Under the pieces are notes generated by a model, which ran no database searches, had not been told where the DNA came from, and saw only the letters and a program-made list of their open reading frames with translations. Both the position numbers and the translations under genes were made by a program. Shown one piece after another: positions 43,094 through 52,237 of a stretch of 64,000 nt of DNA; the first letter of the stretch is position 1; the number at the start of each line of letters is the position of its first letter. The DNA is from Marinicrinis sediminis. GTDB taxonomy: Bacteria > Bacillota > Bacilli > Paenibacillales > KCTC-33676. The stretch lies in the NCBI RefSeq assembly GCF_042685085.1, contig NZ_JBHUMM010000043.1, positions 124,001 to 188,000 of the forward strand, in the 5' to 3' direction.

Positions 43094-43126
43094 CTGCGGG
43101 CGCATGCTGCGCTTGCAGGTATTTTT
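43094..43126 (+). terminator. Terminator after the Asp23 module
   Basis: CTGCGGGCGCA / TGCGCTTGCAG with two G-U pairs, then GTATTTTT. A TATGATAATAT -10 element follows, leading to nusB. Confidence 0.65.
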
Positions 43127-43205
43127 GTGTGAAATATGATAATATGAGATCGACCCGTCCCGAAGGGACTGGCGTACGATCCAAGCAGACAAGCAGGAGG
43201 ACAAT

Positions 43206-43655
43206 ATGAAACGCAGGACTGCAAGAGAAATCGCTGTGCAAAGTCTATATCAGCTGGAAATGAATGAAGCTTCCTCCTCTCAGGAAGCCATTCAGTCTGT
43301 CCTGGATGCAGAGGCAGATGAAAACGAACAATTTCATCAAAAGGTGATTGATGTGGCCTTCATCCAGCAAATGATCGAGGGAGTGCTCGACAAGAAAACG
43401 AATGTGGATCAGGTTATCACCCAATATCTGACCCGCTGGAAAGTGGATCGTCTGTCAAGGGTTGACAAGCAAATTTTGCGTCTGGCCGTTTATGAAATGG
43501 TCTATGCAGAGGATGTGCCGGACAAAGTGGCCGTCAATGAAGCCATTGAACTGTCCAAGCATTTCGGTACAGAGGAATCCGGCAAATTTGTCAACGGTGT
43601 ACTCGGAAATATGCTGAAAGAAGCAGATAAAATTAAACAGAACATACAATCATAA
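43206..43655 (+). CDS. nusB: Transcription antitermination factor NusB
   Basis: Binds rRNA boxA with NusE to prevent early termination. 149 residues, all helical; MKRRTAREIAVQSLYQLEMN and VNEAIELSKHFGTEESGKFVNGVLG are the family marks. AGGAGGACAAT lies just before ATG 43206. Followed 35 bases later by folD. Confidence 0.95.
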   Translation: MKRRTAREIAVQSLYQLEMNEASSSQEAIQSVLDAEADENEQFHQKVIDVAFIQQMIEGVLDKKTNVDQVITQYLTRWKVDRLSRVDKQILRLAVYEMVYAEDVPDKVAVNEAIELSKHFGTEESGKFVNGVLGNMLKEADKIKQNIQS

Positions 43656-43689
43656 GCCTAGAGCGAAGTGCGGGACAGGAGGAATCAAG

Positions 43690-44529
43690 ATGAGTGCAAA
43701 GATAATCAACGGAAAACAAGTAAGAGACGAGATGCTTGCAGAACTGTCCAATGAAGTCATCGAATTGACCGAGCAGGGTATGCAGCCCGGTCTTGCTGTC
43801 GTCGTGGTCGGGGAAGATCCGGCCTCCAAACTGTATGTCGGTATGAAGGTGAAGAAGTGCGGCGAAGTCGGCATTCATTCGGAATTGTACGAGCTATCGG
43901 CTGAAGCGACCGAGCAGGAACTGCTCGACCTGATTGCTGAACTGAATGCCAAGGAAAGCATTCATGGTATTCTCGTGCAATTGCCGCTGCCTGGTCACAT
44001 GAGAGAAGAAGCAGTGATCGAGGCTATATCCCTTGAAAAGGACGTCGATGGCTTCCATCCAATGAGTACAGGCAACTTGCAGATCGGGGAAGACTGCTTC
44101 GTACCATGTACCCCGGCCGGTATTATGGAACTGATTCGCCGTACCGGTATGGATCTCGCAGGCAAGCATGCCGTAGTGGTCGGTCGCAGCAACATCGTCG
44201 GCAAACCGGTCGCTATGCTGTTGCTGCAAGCAGACGCCACCGTCACGATCTGTCATTCCAAAACAGCCAATTTGCCGGAGATCACCAAGCAGGCTGATGT
44301 CCTGGTTGCTGCGGCAGGTCGTCCAGGGTTGCTGGGCAAGGAGCATATCAAGCCGGGAGCGGTTGTGATTGACGTCGGCAGTCCAAAAGGGGACGTGCGC
44401 TTTGAAGAAGCGGAGGAAGTTGCAGGCTACATCACGCCAGTGCCGGGTGGAGTAGGCCCGATGACCATAACCATGCTGCTGAAAAACACCATTGATTCCG
44501 CGCGGAAGGCTTTGAAGATTCGGGCATGA
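43690..44529 (+). CDS. folD: Bifunctional methylenetetrahydrofolate dehydrogenase/cyclohydrolase
   Basis: Interconverts methylene-, methenyl- and formyl-tetrahydrofolate. 279 residues; VGEDPASKLYVGMKVKKC has the catalytic Lys, and GRSNIVGKPVAMLLL binds the nucleotide; TPVPGGVGPMTITMLL near the end. Overlaps xseA by 4 bases (ATGA). Confidence 0.97.
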   Translation: MSAKIINGKQVRDEMLAELSNEVIELTEQGMQPGLAVVVVGEDPASKLYVGMKVKKCGEVGIHSELYELSAEATEQELLDLIAELNAKESIHGILVQLPLPGHMREEAVIEAISLEKDVDGFHPMSTGNLQIGEDCFVPCTPAGIMELIRRTGMDLAGKHAVVVGRSNIVGKPVAMLLLQADATVTICHSKTANLPEITKQADVLVAAAGRPGLLGKEHIKPGAVVIDVGSPKGDVRFEEAEEVAGYITPVPGGVGPMTITMLLKNTIDSARKALKIRA

Positions 44530-45899
44530 CACCGGCTACTCCGCAACAGGTGCTGTCCGTCAGGGAGCTTACACGAACGATCAAGCAGCGGCTGGAAACG
44601 GATCCGGCTTTCTCGGATATTTGGGTGCAGGGTGAAATATCGAATTTCATCCATCATCGCAGCGGACATATGTATTTTACCTTGAAAGACAAAGACAGCA
44701 GAATCAAATCCGTCATGTTTGCCTCGCACAACCGAACGCTCCCTTTTCTGCTCAAGGAAGGAGCGAAAGTGTTGGCGCGAGGCTCTGTTTCTGTCTACGA
44801 GCGAGATGGTCAGTATCAGCTCTACGTGACACAGATGCAGCCAGACGGCATCGGGAGCCTTTTCCTTGCCTTCGAGCAGTTGAAGGAGAAGCTGAAGCAG
44901 GAAGGGCTGTTTGACCCAAATGTCAAAAAGCCTATTCCCTCGTATCCGCGTGCGATCGGTCTCGTAACGTCCCCGACCGGGGCGGCTGTTCGGGACATGA
45001 TGATTACGCTGGAGCGAAGGTTCCCGAGTATTCCTGTCCTGCTTTACCCGGCTCATGTGCAGGGCGTAAAGGCGGCGCCGTCAATAGTGCGAGGCATTCA
45101 GATCATGAATGAGCTCGATGAGGTGGACGTTCTGATCGTCGGTCGGGGTGGCGGCTCATTGGAGGAATTGTGGGCGTTTAATGAGGAGCAGGTAGCGCGC
45201 GCGATTTTTCAGTCGCGTATTCCGGTTATTTCAGCGGTGGGTCATGAGACGGATACGACCATTGCGGACTATGTAGCTGATTTGCGAGCCGCGACACCAA
45301 CGGCAGCTGCTGAGCTGGCTGTTCCCGATCAGCGAGAGCTGAAGCAGCGTCTGAAACAGCTGCAGGAGCGCCTGGGTCAATCGCTGACCGTCAAGTCGGC
45401 GGATAGCCGTAAGCGGCTTGAGCGGTTGCAGGCATCGCCATATCTGACGCATCCCAAACGGTATTTGCTGCAGGAACCTTCCCAGTATGTCGATCGGCTG
45501 AAAGAGCAGCTGACCTATGCACTGGACAAGGCGGCTGCTGCGAAGAGGCAAAAACTGCAGCAATTCGCCCATCAATTGAATGCGCTTCATCCGAGACAAC
45601 GATTGCAAGGTCTGCGCAAGGATACCACATTGCTGAGGCAGCAATTAACGCAATCGCTGCAAATGGTCATGAAGGACAAACACCATCAGCTGCGCTCAGA
45701 GATGAGACAGCTCGACGCACTCAGCCCTCTGAAGATCATGCAGAGGGGTTACAGCCTCGTTTATGATGAGACGGGCACCCAGGTGAGGAAGTCTGCGGCG
45801 GAACTGAAGCAGGGAGAACAACTGCGAGTGCGCATGCAAGATGGTCAAGTTCATTGCGAGGTACTATCTGTCGAGGGGGAAGGGAATAATGGCAAATGA
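44526..45899 (+). CDS. xseA: Exodeoxyribonuclease VII large subunit
   Basis: Degrades single-stranded DNA. 457 residues; an OB fold (FSDIWVQGEISNFIHHRSGHMY) is followed by the catalytic domain with SPTGAAVRDM, GRGGGSLEELWAFN and AVGHETDTTIADYVADLRA, then a long coiled coil and a C-terminal MQRGYSLVYDETG. Overlaps folD and xseB. Confidence 0.96.
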   Translation: MTPATPQQVLSVRELTRTIKQRLETDPAFSDIWVQGEISNFIHHRSGHMYFTLKDKDSRIKSVMFASHNRTLPFLLKEGAKVLARGSVSVYERDGQYQLYVTQMQPDGIGSLFLAFEQLKEKLKQEGLFDPNVKKPIPSYPRAIGLVTSPTGAAVRDMMITLERRFPSIPVLLYPAHVQGVKAAPSIVRGIQIMNELDEVDVLIVGRGGGSLEELWAFNEEQVARAIFQSRIPVISAVGHETDTTIADYVADLRAATPTAAAELAVPDQRELKQRLKQLQERLGQSLTVKSADSRKRLERLQASPYLTHPKRYLLQEPSQYVDRLKEQLTYALDKAAAAKRQKLQQFAHQLNALHPRQRLQGLRKDTTLLRQQLTQSLQMVMKDKHHQLRSEMRQLDALSPLKIMQRGYSLVYDETGTQVRKSAAELKQGEQLRVRMQDGQVHCEVLSVEGEGNNGK

Positions 45900-46122
45900 A
45901 ATCAGCTTTGAGCAGGCGCTCGAGCAGCTGGAGGTCATCGTGAAGCAGCTGGAGAGTGGCGATGTACCGCTGGAGCAGGCGATTGACCTGTTCCAGGAAG
46001 GCATGAAGCTGTCTCACCTGTGCTCCGGCAAGCTGGATCAGGCTGAACGTAAAATCGAGGTGTTGATTGAACAGGAGACTGGCGTAGAGAGAGAACTCTT
46101 TCATCCGCCTGCAGAAGAATAA
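45889..46122 (+). CDS. xseB: Exodeoxyribonuclease VII small subunit
   Basis: 77 residues; SFEQALEQLEVIVKQLESGD and QAIDLFQEGMKLSHLC form the helical hairpins that bind XseA. ATG 45889 is inside the 3' end of xseA, after GGGGGAAGGG. Confidence 0.93.
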   Translation: MANEISFEQALEQLEVIVKQLESGDVPLEQAIDLFQEGMKLSHLCSGKLDQAERKIEVLIEQETGVERELFHPPAEE

Positions 46123-46140
46123 GGGGAACGGGGTGAGAGG

Positions 46141-47049
46141 TTGACGACACAGGATGTGAACGAATTACGAACGTATTTGCAGCAAACCGCGAAGCGGGTA
46201 GAGGATGTCCTGATCAAGTCCTTGCCGCAGGAACAGGTGAATCCAATCCTTCAGGAGGCAATGGCATACTCTTTGCAAGCGGGAGGAAAGCGAATGCGGC
46301 CGATCATGACCCTGACGGCCTGTGAGGCTGTGGGTGGGAATACGGTACAGGCTCTGCCTGCGGCAGCGGCGATTGAAATGATTCATACGTATTCCCTGAT
46401 CCACGATGATTTGCCGGCGATGGATAATGATGATTATCGCAGGGGAAAACTAACGAATCATAAAGTCTATGGCGAAGCCATGGCGATTCTTGCGGGAGAC
46501 GGCTTGCTGACCCACGCTTTTCATACGCTGGTTCACGGATCAGGAAAAGAGCAGGTGGCCCCGGAGGTCATTCTGCAACTCGTCCAGGAACTGTCTGCCT
46601 ATGCCGGTCCAACAGGGATGGTAGGCGGTCAGGCATATGATCTTCAGGCGGAGAAACAGCGCGTGGATCTGGCAGGCCTTAATCATATTCATACACACAA
46701 GACCGGAGACTTGATCGTCTGTTCCCTGCGCGCCGGGGCGATGATCGGGGGAGCGAACCCGGCTCAGCTCGCAGCCATTAGTACATTTGGCTACTGCATC
46801 GGGCTCGCTTTTCAAATTCAGGACGATATTCTCGATGTGACCGGGGATGAGAAAATGCTCGGCAAAAAAACAAACAGCGATGAGAAGCTTTCCAAGTCGA
46901 CTTATCCGCAGCTGCTTGGCATCGAGAAGTCTAAACAAACCGTACAGGCTTTGACGGATGAAGGCAAGCAGGCACTGATGGAGGCCGGTCTGACAGACGA
47001 GAAACGACTACTGCAGCTGGCTGATTTTCTGGTAAAAAGGGAGTCTTAG
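46141..47049 (+). CDS. ispA: Farnesyl diphosphate synthase
   Basis: Makes C15 farnesyl diphosphate from isopentenyl and dimethylallyl diphosphates. 302 residues; GGKRMRP, the first Asp-rich motif HDDLPAMDNDDYRRG and the second QIQDDILDVTGDE. TTG 46141 follows GGGTGAGAGG. It precedes the OLE-type RNA, oapA and dxs, the isoprenoid order known in OLE-bearing Firmicutes. Confidence 0.95.
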   Translation: MTTQDVNELRTYLQQTAKRVEDVLIKSLPQEQVNPILQEAMAYSLQAGGKRMRPIMTLTACEAVGGNTVQALPAAAAIEMIHTYSLIHDDLPAMDNDDYRRGKLTNHKVYGEAMAILAGDGLLTHAFHTLVHGSGKEQVAPEVILQLVQELSAYAGPTGMVGGQAYDLQAEKQRVDLAGLNHIHTHKTGDLIVCSLRAGAMIGGANPAQLAAISTFGYCIGLAFQIQDDILDVTGDEKMLGKKTNSDEKLSKSTYPQLLGIEKSKQTVQALTDEGKQALMEAGLTDEKRLLQLADFLVKRES

Positions 47050-47071
47050 ACGTTTTCCCCTTGAAGTTCCA

Positions 47072-47101
47072 TTGAGTATGCATTTTATTGTGTGCTATAA
47101 T
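47072..47101 (+). promoter_or_regulatory. Extended -10 promoter of the OLE-type RNA
   Basis: TTGAGT (47072-47077), 18 bases, TATAAT (47096-47101) with TG at 47093-47094. The start would be near 47108, just after ispA. Confidence 0.65.
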
Positions 47102-47107
47102 GAGTCT

Positions 47108-47815
47108 CAAATAGAGTGGCGCAGTATTCTAGTCAATCTACCATTTTGAAGGCGGGCCTAAAAATTCGCCAAAGGGCACATCGATGAAGTTCCTTGTGTT
47201 GGCTTCCGACGCCCAGTCGGGGGTTGATGCTGGGAGTTAAGGTCGCAGGGCGATCCACAATGGCATGTGGGCGTTGACCCTGCTTCCGCGGAGGCCCAAG
47301 TGCGTGGCTGTTGAGCGGCATCGTCCGCAGGTTACGGCTTGGGGTATGAACCTGCAATTTGCGAGTCTCACCTGCATTTATCCTTCATTGTTAAATGCTA
47401 AAACGACTTGTGTGCAGCGTAGCCTGCCTTGAGCGAGTCAGTGGGGATTACAGATGGTAGGATGAAGCGCTTTGTGGCCAGAAGCAACTCATCTGGATGC
47501 TGTATGAAAACTGCTTCGCAAAAGAGGCTAAGAAATGGGTCAAGGTTGTCGAGGAAAACTCCTAGACTGTTCAATTTTGAAGTTTCTTGAGGATTATAGT
47601 GTGGACTAAGTGGTAATCTAGTCTGATGCTCGGTGACGACATCAAGGCGGACATAAAGGGAAACCGCCTTCTTGGCGACGAGAAGGAGTTCTGTCTGGGA
47701 AAACCTACTGGACCTAAGCCACAGTGTTTACTCAAGAAGCTGCCACTCTACTTTCTAATATGTGTGAATCGGAGACAAACAGCGATTGAAATTGAACAAC
47801 CTTGTACATATTAGG
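47108..47815 (+). ncRNA. ole: OLE (ornate, large, extremophilic) RNA
   Basis: About 0.7 kb between ispA and a membrane-protein gene, without a convincing ORF. It is packed with complementary segments: CCCAG (47212) / CTGGG (47230), GGTCGC / GCGATCC near 47241-47256, and AAGGCGG (47644) / CCGCCTT (47664). Size, structure and order (ispA, RNA, oapA, dxs) agree with OLE RNA, which forms a membrane-bound particle with OapA and helps growth under magnesium, cold and alcohol stress in Bacillus halodurans. Ends are approximate: the 5' end rests on the promoter, the 3' end on the oapA ribosome site. Confidence 0.82.
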
Positions 47816-47832
47816 ACCAAGGAGACAAATAA

Positions 47833-48465
47833 ATGAAATTCTCTTTACGAAACTCCATCAGATGGAGTATTTTTATATCTATCGTTACTTTTATTGTGTC
47901 CTGTGCGCTGACAGTCGCAGCCACCTCTGTCCTGAAAGGTCTGTCCTGGGGCATTGGCATGGGGACGGTTTTTTTATTGGTGCTGGTCGGCATTGTGTTT
48001 GACATGACCGGACTTGCGGCAGCGGCGGCGAAGGAAACGCCATTTCATGCGATGGCGGCAGAAAAGGTCAAAGGGTCCAGACAAGCGATCCTGATCGTAA
48101 GAAATGCTGACAAGTTTTCGAGCTTTTGCAATGACGTAATTGGGGATATAGCAGGGATTATCAGCGGGGCGGCGAGCGCAATGGTCGTCATCGAGCTTGT
48201 GAGATCGATGAACGTTGATAATGCCCTTATTCATACAACCATCAGTGTATTATTTACAGGTCTTGTTTCAGCGATGACCGTTGGGGGTAAAGCGATGGGT
48301 AAGTCGATTGCCATTTCGTATGCCAACCTGATCATCTTGTGGGTAGGCAAGATATTCTACTTCTCGGAGCATCGACTGCATATCAAGATCATAAGCGGAA
48401 AGAAGAAATCCTCCAATGGAAAGAAGGGGAACAAACGTGCTGCTGGATCAAATCAACCATCCTAG
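47833..48465 (+). CDS. oapA: OLE-associated membrane protein OapA
   Basis: 210 residues with about four hydrophobic helices. Helices at about 12-34 and 36-60 flank VLVGIVFDMTGLAAAAAKETPFHAMAAEKVKG, and later come IIGDIAGIISGAASAMVVIEL and ISYANLIILWVGKIFYFSEHRL. The short DMTG and AxxxTPFHAMA segments recall CorC/CNNM-type magnesium proteins. The C-terminal tail is Lys-rich (GKKKSSNGKKGNKR), suited to RNA binding. Its position between the OLE-type RNA and dxs fits OapA, which binds OLE RNA at the membrane. ATG 47833 follows AAGGAG. Confidence 0.8.
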   Translation: MKFSLRNSIRWSIFISIVTFIVSCALTVAATSVLKGLSWGIGMGTVFLLVLVGIVFDMTGLAAAAAKETPFHAMAAEKVKGSRQAILIVRNADKFSSFCNDVIGDIAGIISGAASAMVVIELVRSMNVDNALIHTTISVLFTGLVSAMTVGGKAMGKSIAISYANLIILWVGKIFYFSEHRLHIKIISGKKKSSNGKKGNKRAAGSNQPS

Positions 48466-50332
48466 TGATCTGAAAAAACTGGATTTGCCTCAATTGGAGA
48501 CGCTTGCAGGTGAAATACGAAGCTTTCTGATTGAAGAATTGTCCCGTACAGGCGGGCACTTGGCTCCCAATCTGGGTGTGGTCGAATTGACGATCGCGAT
48601 GCATTATATGTACAACAGTCCGCAGGACAAATTTATTTTCGATGTCGGTCATCAGGCTTATGTGCACAAAATTCTGACCGGTCGCAAGGATCAGTTTCAG
48701 ACGCTTCGCAAATACAAGGGATTGTGCGGATTTGTGAAGAGAAATGAGAGCGAGCATGATGTTTGGGAAGCGGGTCATAGCAGTACCTCACTATCTGCTG
48801 CCATAGGGATGGCGACGGCCAGGGACTTGAAGAATGAAAAGCACAAAGTGGTAGCCGTCATTGGGGATGGTGCGATGACAGGCGGCATGGCGTTGGAGGC
48901 CATGAACCATATCGGGCATGAAAAACGTAATGTGACCGTTATTCTCAATGATAACGAAATGTCCATCGCGCCGAACGTGGGGGCGATTCATAAATATTTA
49001 AGCAAAATTCGTTCTGACAAACATTATCTGAAGGCGAAAGAAGAAGCCGAGCATCTGCTGAAGAAAATTCCGGCGATCGGCGGCAAGCTGGCCAAAACGG
49101 CAGAGAAGCTCAAAGATACGCTGAAATACATGATGATGTCCGGCATATTGTTTGAGGAGTTTGGCTTTACATACGTGGGTCCGGTAGACGGACATGACCT
49201 CGAGAAGCTGCTGGAGACATTAAAGCAGTGCGAGACCTTGCAAGGTCCTGTCATGGTGCATGTGCTGACGGTAAAAGGGAAGGGCTACAGTCCCGCAGAA
49301 GCCGATTCACACAAGTGGCACGGGATCAGCCCGTATAAGATCGAGTCTGGTCAAGTTCTGAAAGCGACCGATCAGCCACCTGCCTATACCGAAATATTTG
49401 GCGACGCACTTATTGAGCTGGCCGAACAGGATGAACGAATCGTGGCGGTCACACCTGCCATGCCAGGCGGGTCAGGTCTGTTGAAATTCGCAGATCGCTT
49501 CCCTGATCGCATGTTCGATGTCGGGATTGCCGAACAGCATGCGGCTACCTTCTCTGCCTCTATGGCGATGGAAGGCATGAAGCCGGTATTTGCCGTGTAC
49601 TCCACCTTCCTGCAACGGGCATACGATCAAGTCCTGCATGATATTTGCAGACAAAACCTCAATGTTGTCTTTGCCATTGACCGTGCCGGATTCGTAGGAG
49701 CCGATGGAGAGACCCATCATGGTGTATTTGATATTTCCTATCTGCGCCACTTGCCGAACATGGTACTGATGATGCCGAAGGATGAACAGGAACTGCGCCA
49801 GATGATGAAGACAGCCATCCTGTTTGATCAAGGCCCAATTGCGGTTCGTTACCCGAGAGATGTTGGCAAGGGAATAGAACTAACTCCGATGGCGGAAACG
49901 GAGCCGCTTCCAATCGGGAAATGGGAAACGATTCGGGCGGGCAAGGAAACCGCGATTCTGGCCGTTGGACCGATGATGGATGTCGCGATCAAGGCGGCTG
50001 ATCAACTGGCTTCAGAAGGAATCCAAGTGGAGGTCATCAACGCACGATTCTTGAAGCCACTGGACGCAGGCATGCTCACCAGCTTGTCCCAACGCTTCGA
50101 GACGATCTTTACGATTGAGGAAGGCTCGGTGCTTGGCGGTTTCGGCAGTAGTGTGCTGGAGCATTATGCCTTGCATAGAATTTCGGATATTCAGGTTATT
50201 CCGTTGGGTATTCCGGATGCCTTTATTGAACATGGCAGTGTGAAGGAGCAGCGCCAGGAAGTTGGACTGACGGCTGAGCATCTCGTCACAGAGATTCAGG
50301 GCCGACTGCCCCTGCAGCAAAAAAGAGCTTAG
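48437..50332 (+). CDS. dxs: 1-Deoxy-D-xylulose-5-phosphate synthase
   Basis: First enzyme of the methylerythritol phosphate route to isoprenoids; thiamine-diphosphate dependent. 631 residues; GDGAMTGGMALEAMN holds the cofactor motif, DVGHQAYVHKILTGR is near the N terminus, and DRAGFVGADGETHHGVFD the pyrimidine-domain signature. GTG 48437 has AAGAAGGGG upstream and overlaps the end of oapA by 29 bases. Confidence 0.96.
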   Translation: MLLDQINHPSDLKKLDLPQLETLAGEIRSFLIEELSRTGGHLAPNLGVVELTIAMHYMYNSPQDKFIFDVGHQAYVHKILTGRKDQFQTLRKYKGLCGFVKRNESEHDVWEAGHSSTSLSAAIGMATARDLKNEKHKVVAVIGDGAMTGGMALEAMNHIGHEKRNVTVILNDNEMSIAPNVGAIHKYLSKIRSDKHYLKAKEEAEHLLKKIPAIGGKLAKTAEKLKDTLKYMMMSGILFEEFGFTYVGPVDGHDLEKLLETLKQCETLQGPVMVHVLTVKGKGYSPAEADSHKWHGISPYKIESGQVLKATDQPPAYTEIFGDALIELAEQDERIVAVTPAMPGGSGLLKFADRFPDRMFDVGIAEQHAATFSASMAMEGMKPVFAVYSTFLQRAYDQVLHDICRQNLNVVFAIDRAGFVGADGETHHGVFDISYLRHLPNMVLMMPKDEQELRQMMKTAILFDQGPIAVRYPRDVGKGIELTPMAETEPLPIGKWETIRAGKETAILAVGPMMDVAIKAADQLASEGIQVEVINARFLKPLDAGMLTSLSQRFETIFTIEEGSVLGGFGSSVLEHYALHRISDIQVIPLGIPDAFIEHGSVKEQRQEVGLTAEHLVTEIQGRLPLQQKRA

Positions 50333-50352
50333 GCGAAATTGAAGGAGTAAGC

Positions 50353-51171
50353 ATGGCTTCAAATAAAGAACGAATTGATGTCCTGCTCGTGGAGCAGGGA
50401 TATTTTGAAAGTCGCGAGAAGGCGAAGGCTTCGATTATGGCGGGTCTGATCCTGGCTGATCAGGAGAGAGTGGAGAAGCCTGGGACGAAGATTCCCCGCA
50501 CCGCCAAGCTAACGGTCAAGGGCGCTCTGCATCCTTATGTCAGTCGTGGCGGATTGAAGCTGGAGAAGGCCATTCAGGAATTTGACCTTGATTTGACGAA
50601 TCGGGTCATGCTGGACATCGGTGCTTCGACTGGTGGATTTACCGACTGTGCGCTTCAGCATGGTGCTGAATATGTGTATGCCATTGATGTCGGATACAAT
50701 CAACTGGACTGGTCCCTCCGCAATCATGCGCAAGTATGTGTCATGGAGAGAACCAATTTTCGGTATACGACCATAGCGGATCTGAAAGGTCCCAAACCCG
50801 ACTTTGCCACCATTGATGTCTCTTTCATTTCATTGAAACTGATCCTGCCTCCCCTGATTGAGCTGTTGAAAGGAACAGAGGGCGAGATTGTCGCCTTGAT
50901 CAAGCCGCAATTCGAGGCTGGGCGAGAAAAAGTAGGCAAGTCTGGTGTGGTTCGCGAACCCAGTATTCATTTGGAAGTGCTACACGACATCCTCGCCTTT
51001 TCGGAGGAAAAGCTGGGTATGGGATTGCAAGGACTTACCTTCTCACCGATTACAGGCGGTGAAGGGAATATCGAATTTTTGGCACACTGGTCCTTCAGGC
51101 CAGCCCGTATCGATCATGTGATGGAAGCCAAGCGCGTGGTCGAAGCAGCCCGTCATACCTTTGTGAAATGA
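50353..51171 (+). CDS. tlyA: TlyA-family rRNA 2'-O-methyltransferase (YqxC)
   Basis: 272 residues. S4 RNA-binding domain (RIDVLLVEQGYFESREKAKASI) then an FtsJ-type methyltransferase with MLDIGASTGGFTDCALQHGA, the SAM loop. Mycobacterial TlyA methylates 16S and 23S rRNA; the target here is inferred from the family. ATG 50353 follows AAGGAGT. A terminator follows it. Confidence 0.93.
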   Translation: MASNKERIDVLLVEQGYFESREKAKASIMAGLILADQERVEKPGTKIPRTAKLTVKGALHPYVSRGGLKLEKAIQEFDLDLTNRVMLDIGASTGGFTDCALQHGAEYVYAIDVGYNQLDWSLRNHAQVCVMERTNFRYTTIADLKGPKPDFATIDVSFISLKLILPPLIELLKGTEGEIVALIKPQFEAGREKVGKSGVVREPSIHLEVLHDILAFSEEKLGMGLQGLTFSPITGGEGNIEFLAHWSFRPARIDHVMEAKRVVEAARHTFVK

Positions 51172-51198
51172 AGACGCCGATTCATCGGTGTCTTTTTC
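51172..51198 (+). terminator. Terminator of tlyA
   Basis: AGACGCCGAT / ATCGGTGTCT with one G-U pair, then TTTTT. Confidence 0.8.
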
Positions 51199-51278
51199 AT
51201 GCAAACCCCGAGCGTGCCACCGCAGAAAGAAGAGGAAATATGACCTGTCTCTCGAATATATAGTCGGGAGGTGCAGAG

Positions 51279-51743
51279 ATGGCACAAAATGGGGATTTCT
51301 ATGTGTTGGTCGCAATCTGTGTTCTGGCTGTGTTGTGGCTGCTTCGGGCAGGGAAAAATTGGCTGTTTGCTCCTGCCAAAGTGGTACTCCCTCTTGATTT
51401 GAATCAAGCGACGGAACCGGAACCCGAGGGAGCGAAACTGCTGACAGAGGAAGGCTATGAAGTGCTGTGCGGCAAAATCAAGCTGCCCATTGAAATGAAC
51501 AAGGACGGCCAGCGGCTCTCTTCACAGCTGTTTATCGATTATATCGTGAGGAAGAATCACATCAAGTATGTAGTCAAATTAGCCAATCGGCGTCAACCGA
51601 TGGATTGGACAGGCTCTCAGGTGAGAGATCGACTGATGATCTACTGGCTCGCCTATGCGCCGGCTATCGAAGGCGTAATCTGGCTGGACAAGCAAAACCA
51701 TCAGCTTCATAAAGTAGTATTTCATATAGGAGGTCAGCAATGA
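51279..51743 (+). CDS. Membrane-anchored protein of unknown function
   Basis: 154 residues. One hydrophobic helix at about 7-23 (FYVLVAICVLAVLWLLRAG), then a soluble domain with EGYEVLCGKIKLPIEMNKDG and SQVRDRLMIYWLAYAP. I do not recognise the family. It lies between tlyA and argR and overlaps argR by 4 bases (ATGA). GTCGGGAGGTGC precedes ATG 51279. Confidence 0.75.
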   Translation: MAQNGDFYVLVAICVLAVLWLLRAGKNWLFAPAKVVLPLDLNQATEPEPEGAKLLTEEGYEVLCGKIKLPIEMNKDGQRLSSQLFIDYIVRKNHIKYVVKLANRRQPMDWTGSQVRDRLMIYWLAYAPAIEGVIWLDKQNHQLHKVVFHIGGQQ

Positions 51744-52189
51744 AGGGACAGCGGCATATCAAAATCAAGGAGATCATTCACCAACATGAGATTGAAACAC
51801 AGGATGAACTGGTTGAAGCATTGAGAAATATGGGATTTCAGGTCACGCAGGCAACCGTATCGAGAGATATTAAGGAATTGCATCTCATTAAAGTGCCATC
51901 CAATGATGGACGATACAAGTATTCACTTCCCCAGGATCAGAAATTCAACCCGATGGCAAAGCTGAAGCGAACCCTTCAGGATCATTTCATGAGTATTGAT
52001 TTTGCGGACCATCTCGTTGTCATGAAGTCGCTGCCGGGTACGGCCAATGCACTTGGAGCGCTGATTGATCACCTGGAATGGGAAGAGATACTCGGTACGA
52101 TATCCGGTGATGATACGCTGCTCATCATTTGCCGCAGCAAGCAGGAAAGCGAGAAAATCGTAGAAAAGATACTGGACCTGATTAACTAG
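51740..52189 (+). CDS. argR: Arginine repressor ArgR/AhrC
   Basis: Represses arginine synthesis and activates catabolism with L-arginine. 149 residues; winged helix with TQDELVEALRNMGFQVTQATVSRDIKEL, and an arginine-binding C terminus with GTISGDDTLLIICRS. AGGAGG precedes ATG 51740. In Bacillus the gene lies next to recN as here. Confidence 0.95.
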   Translation: MKGQRHIKIKEIIHQHEIETQDELVEALRNMGFQVTQATVSRDIKELHLIKVPSNDGRYKYSLPQDQKFNPMAKLKRTLQDHFMSIDFADHLVVMKSLPGTANALGALIDHLEWEEILGTISGDDTLLIICRSKQESEKIVEKILDLIN

Positions 52190-52237
52190 CGTGACAGAAC
52201 CGTTGATTGAACAGCCAAGGGGAGAGGTGGAACACGG

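Noticed and set aside
47626..47814. A 62-residue frame within the OLE-type RNA
   Set aside because: No ribosome site, and it lies in a structured RNA region.
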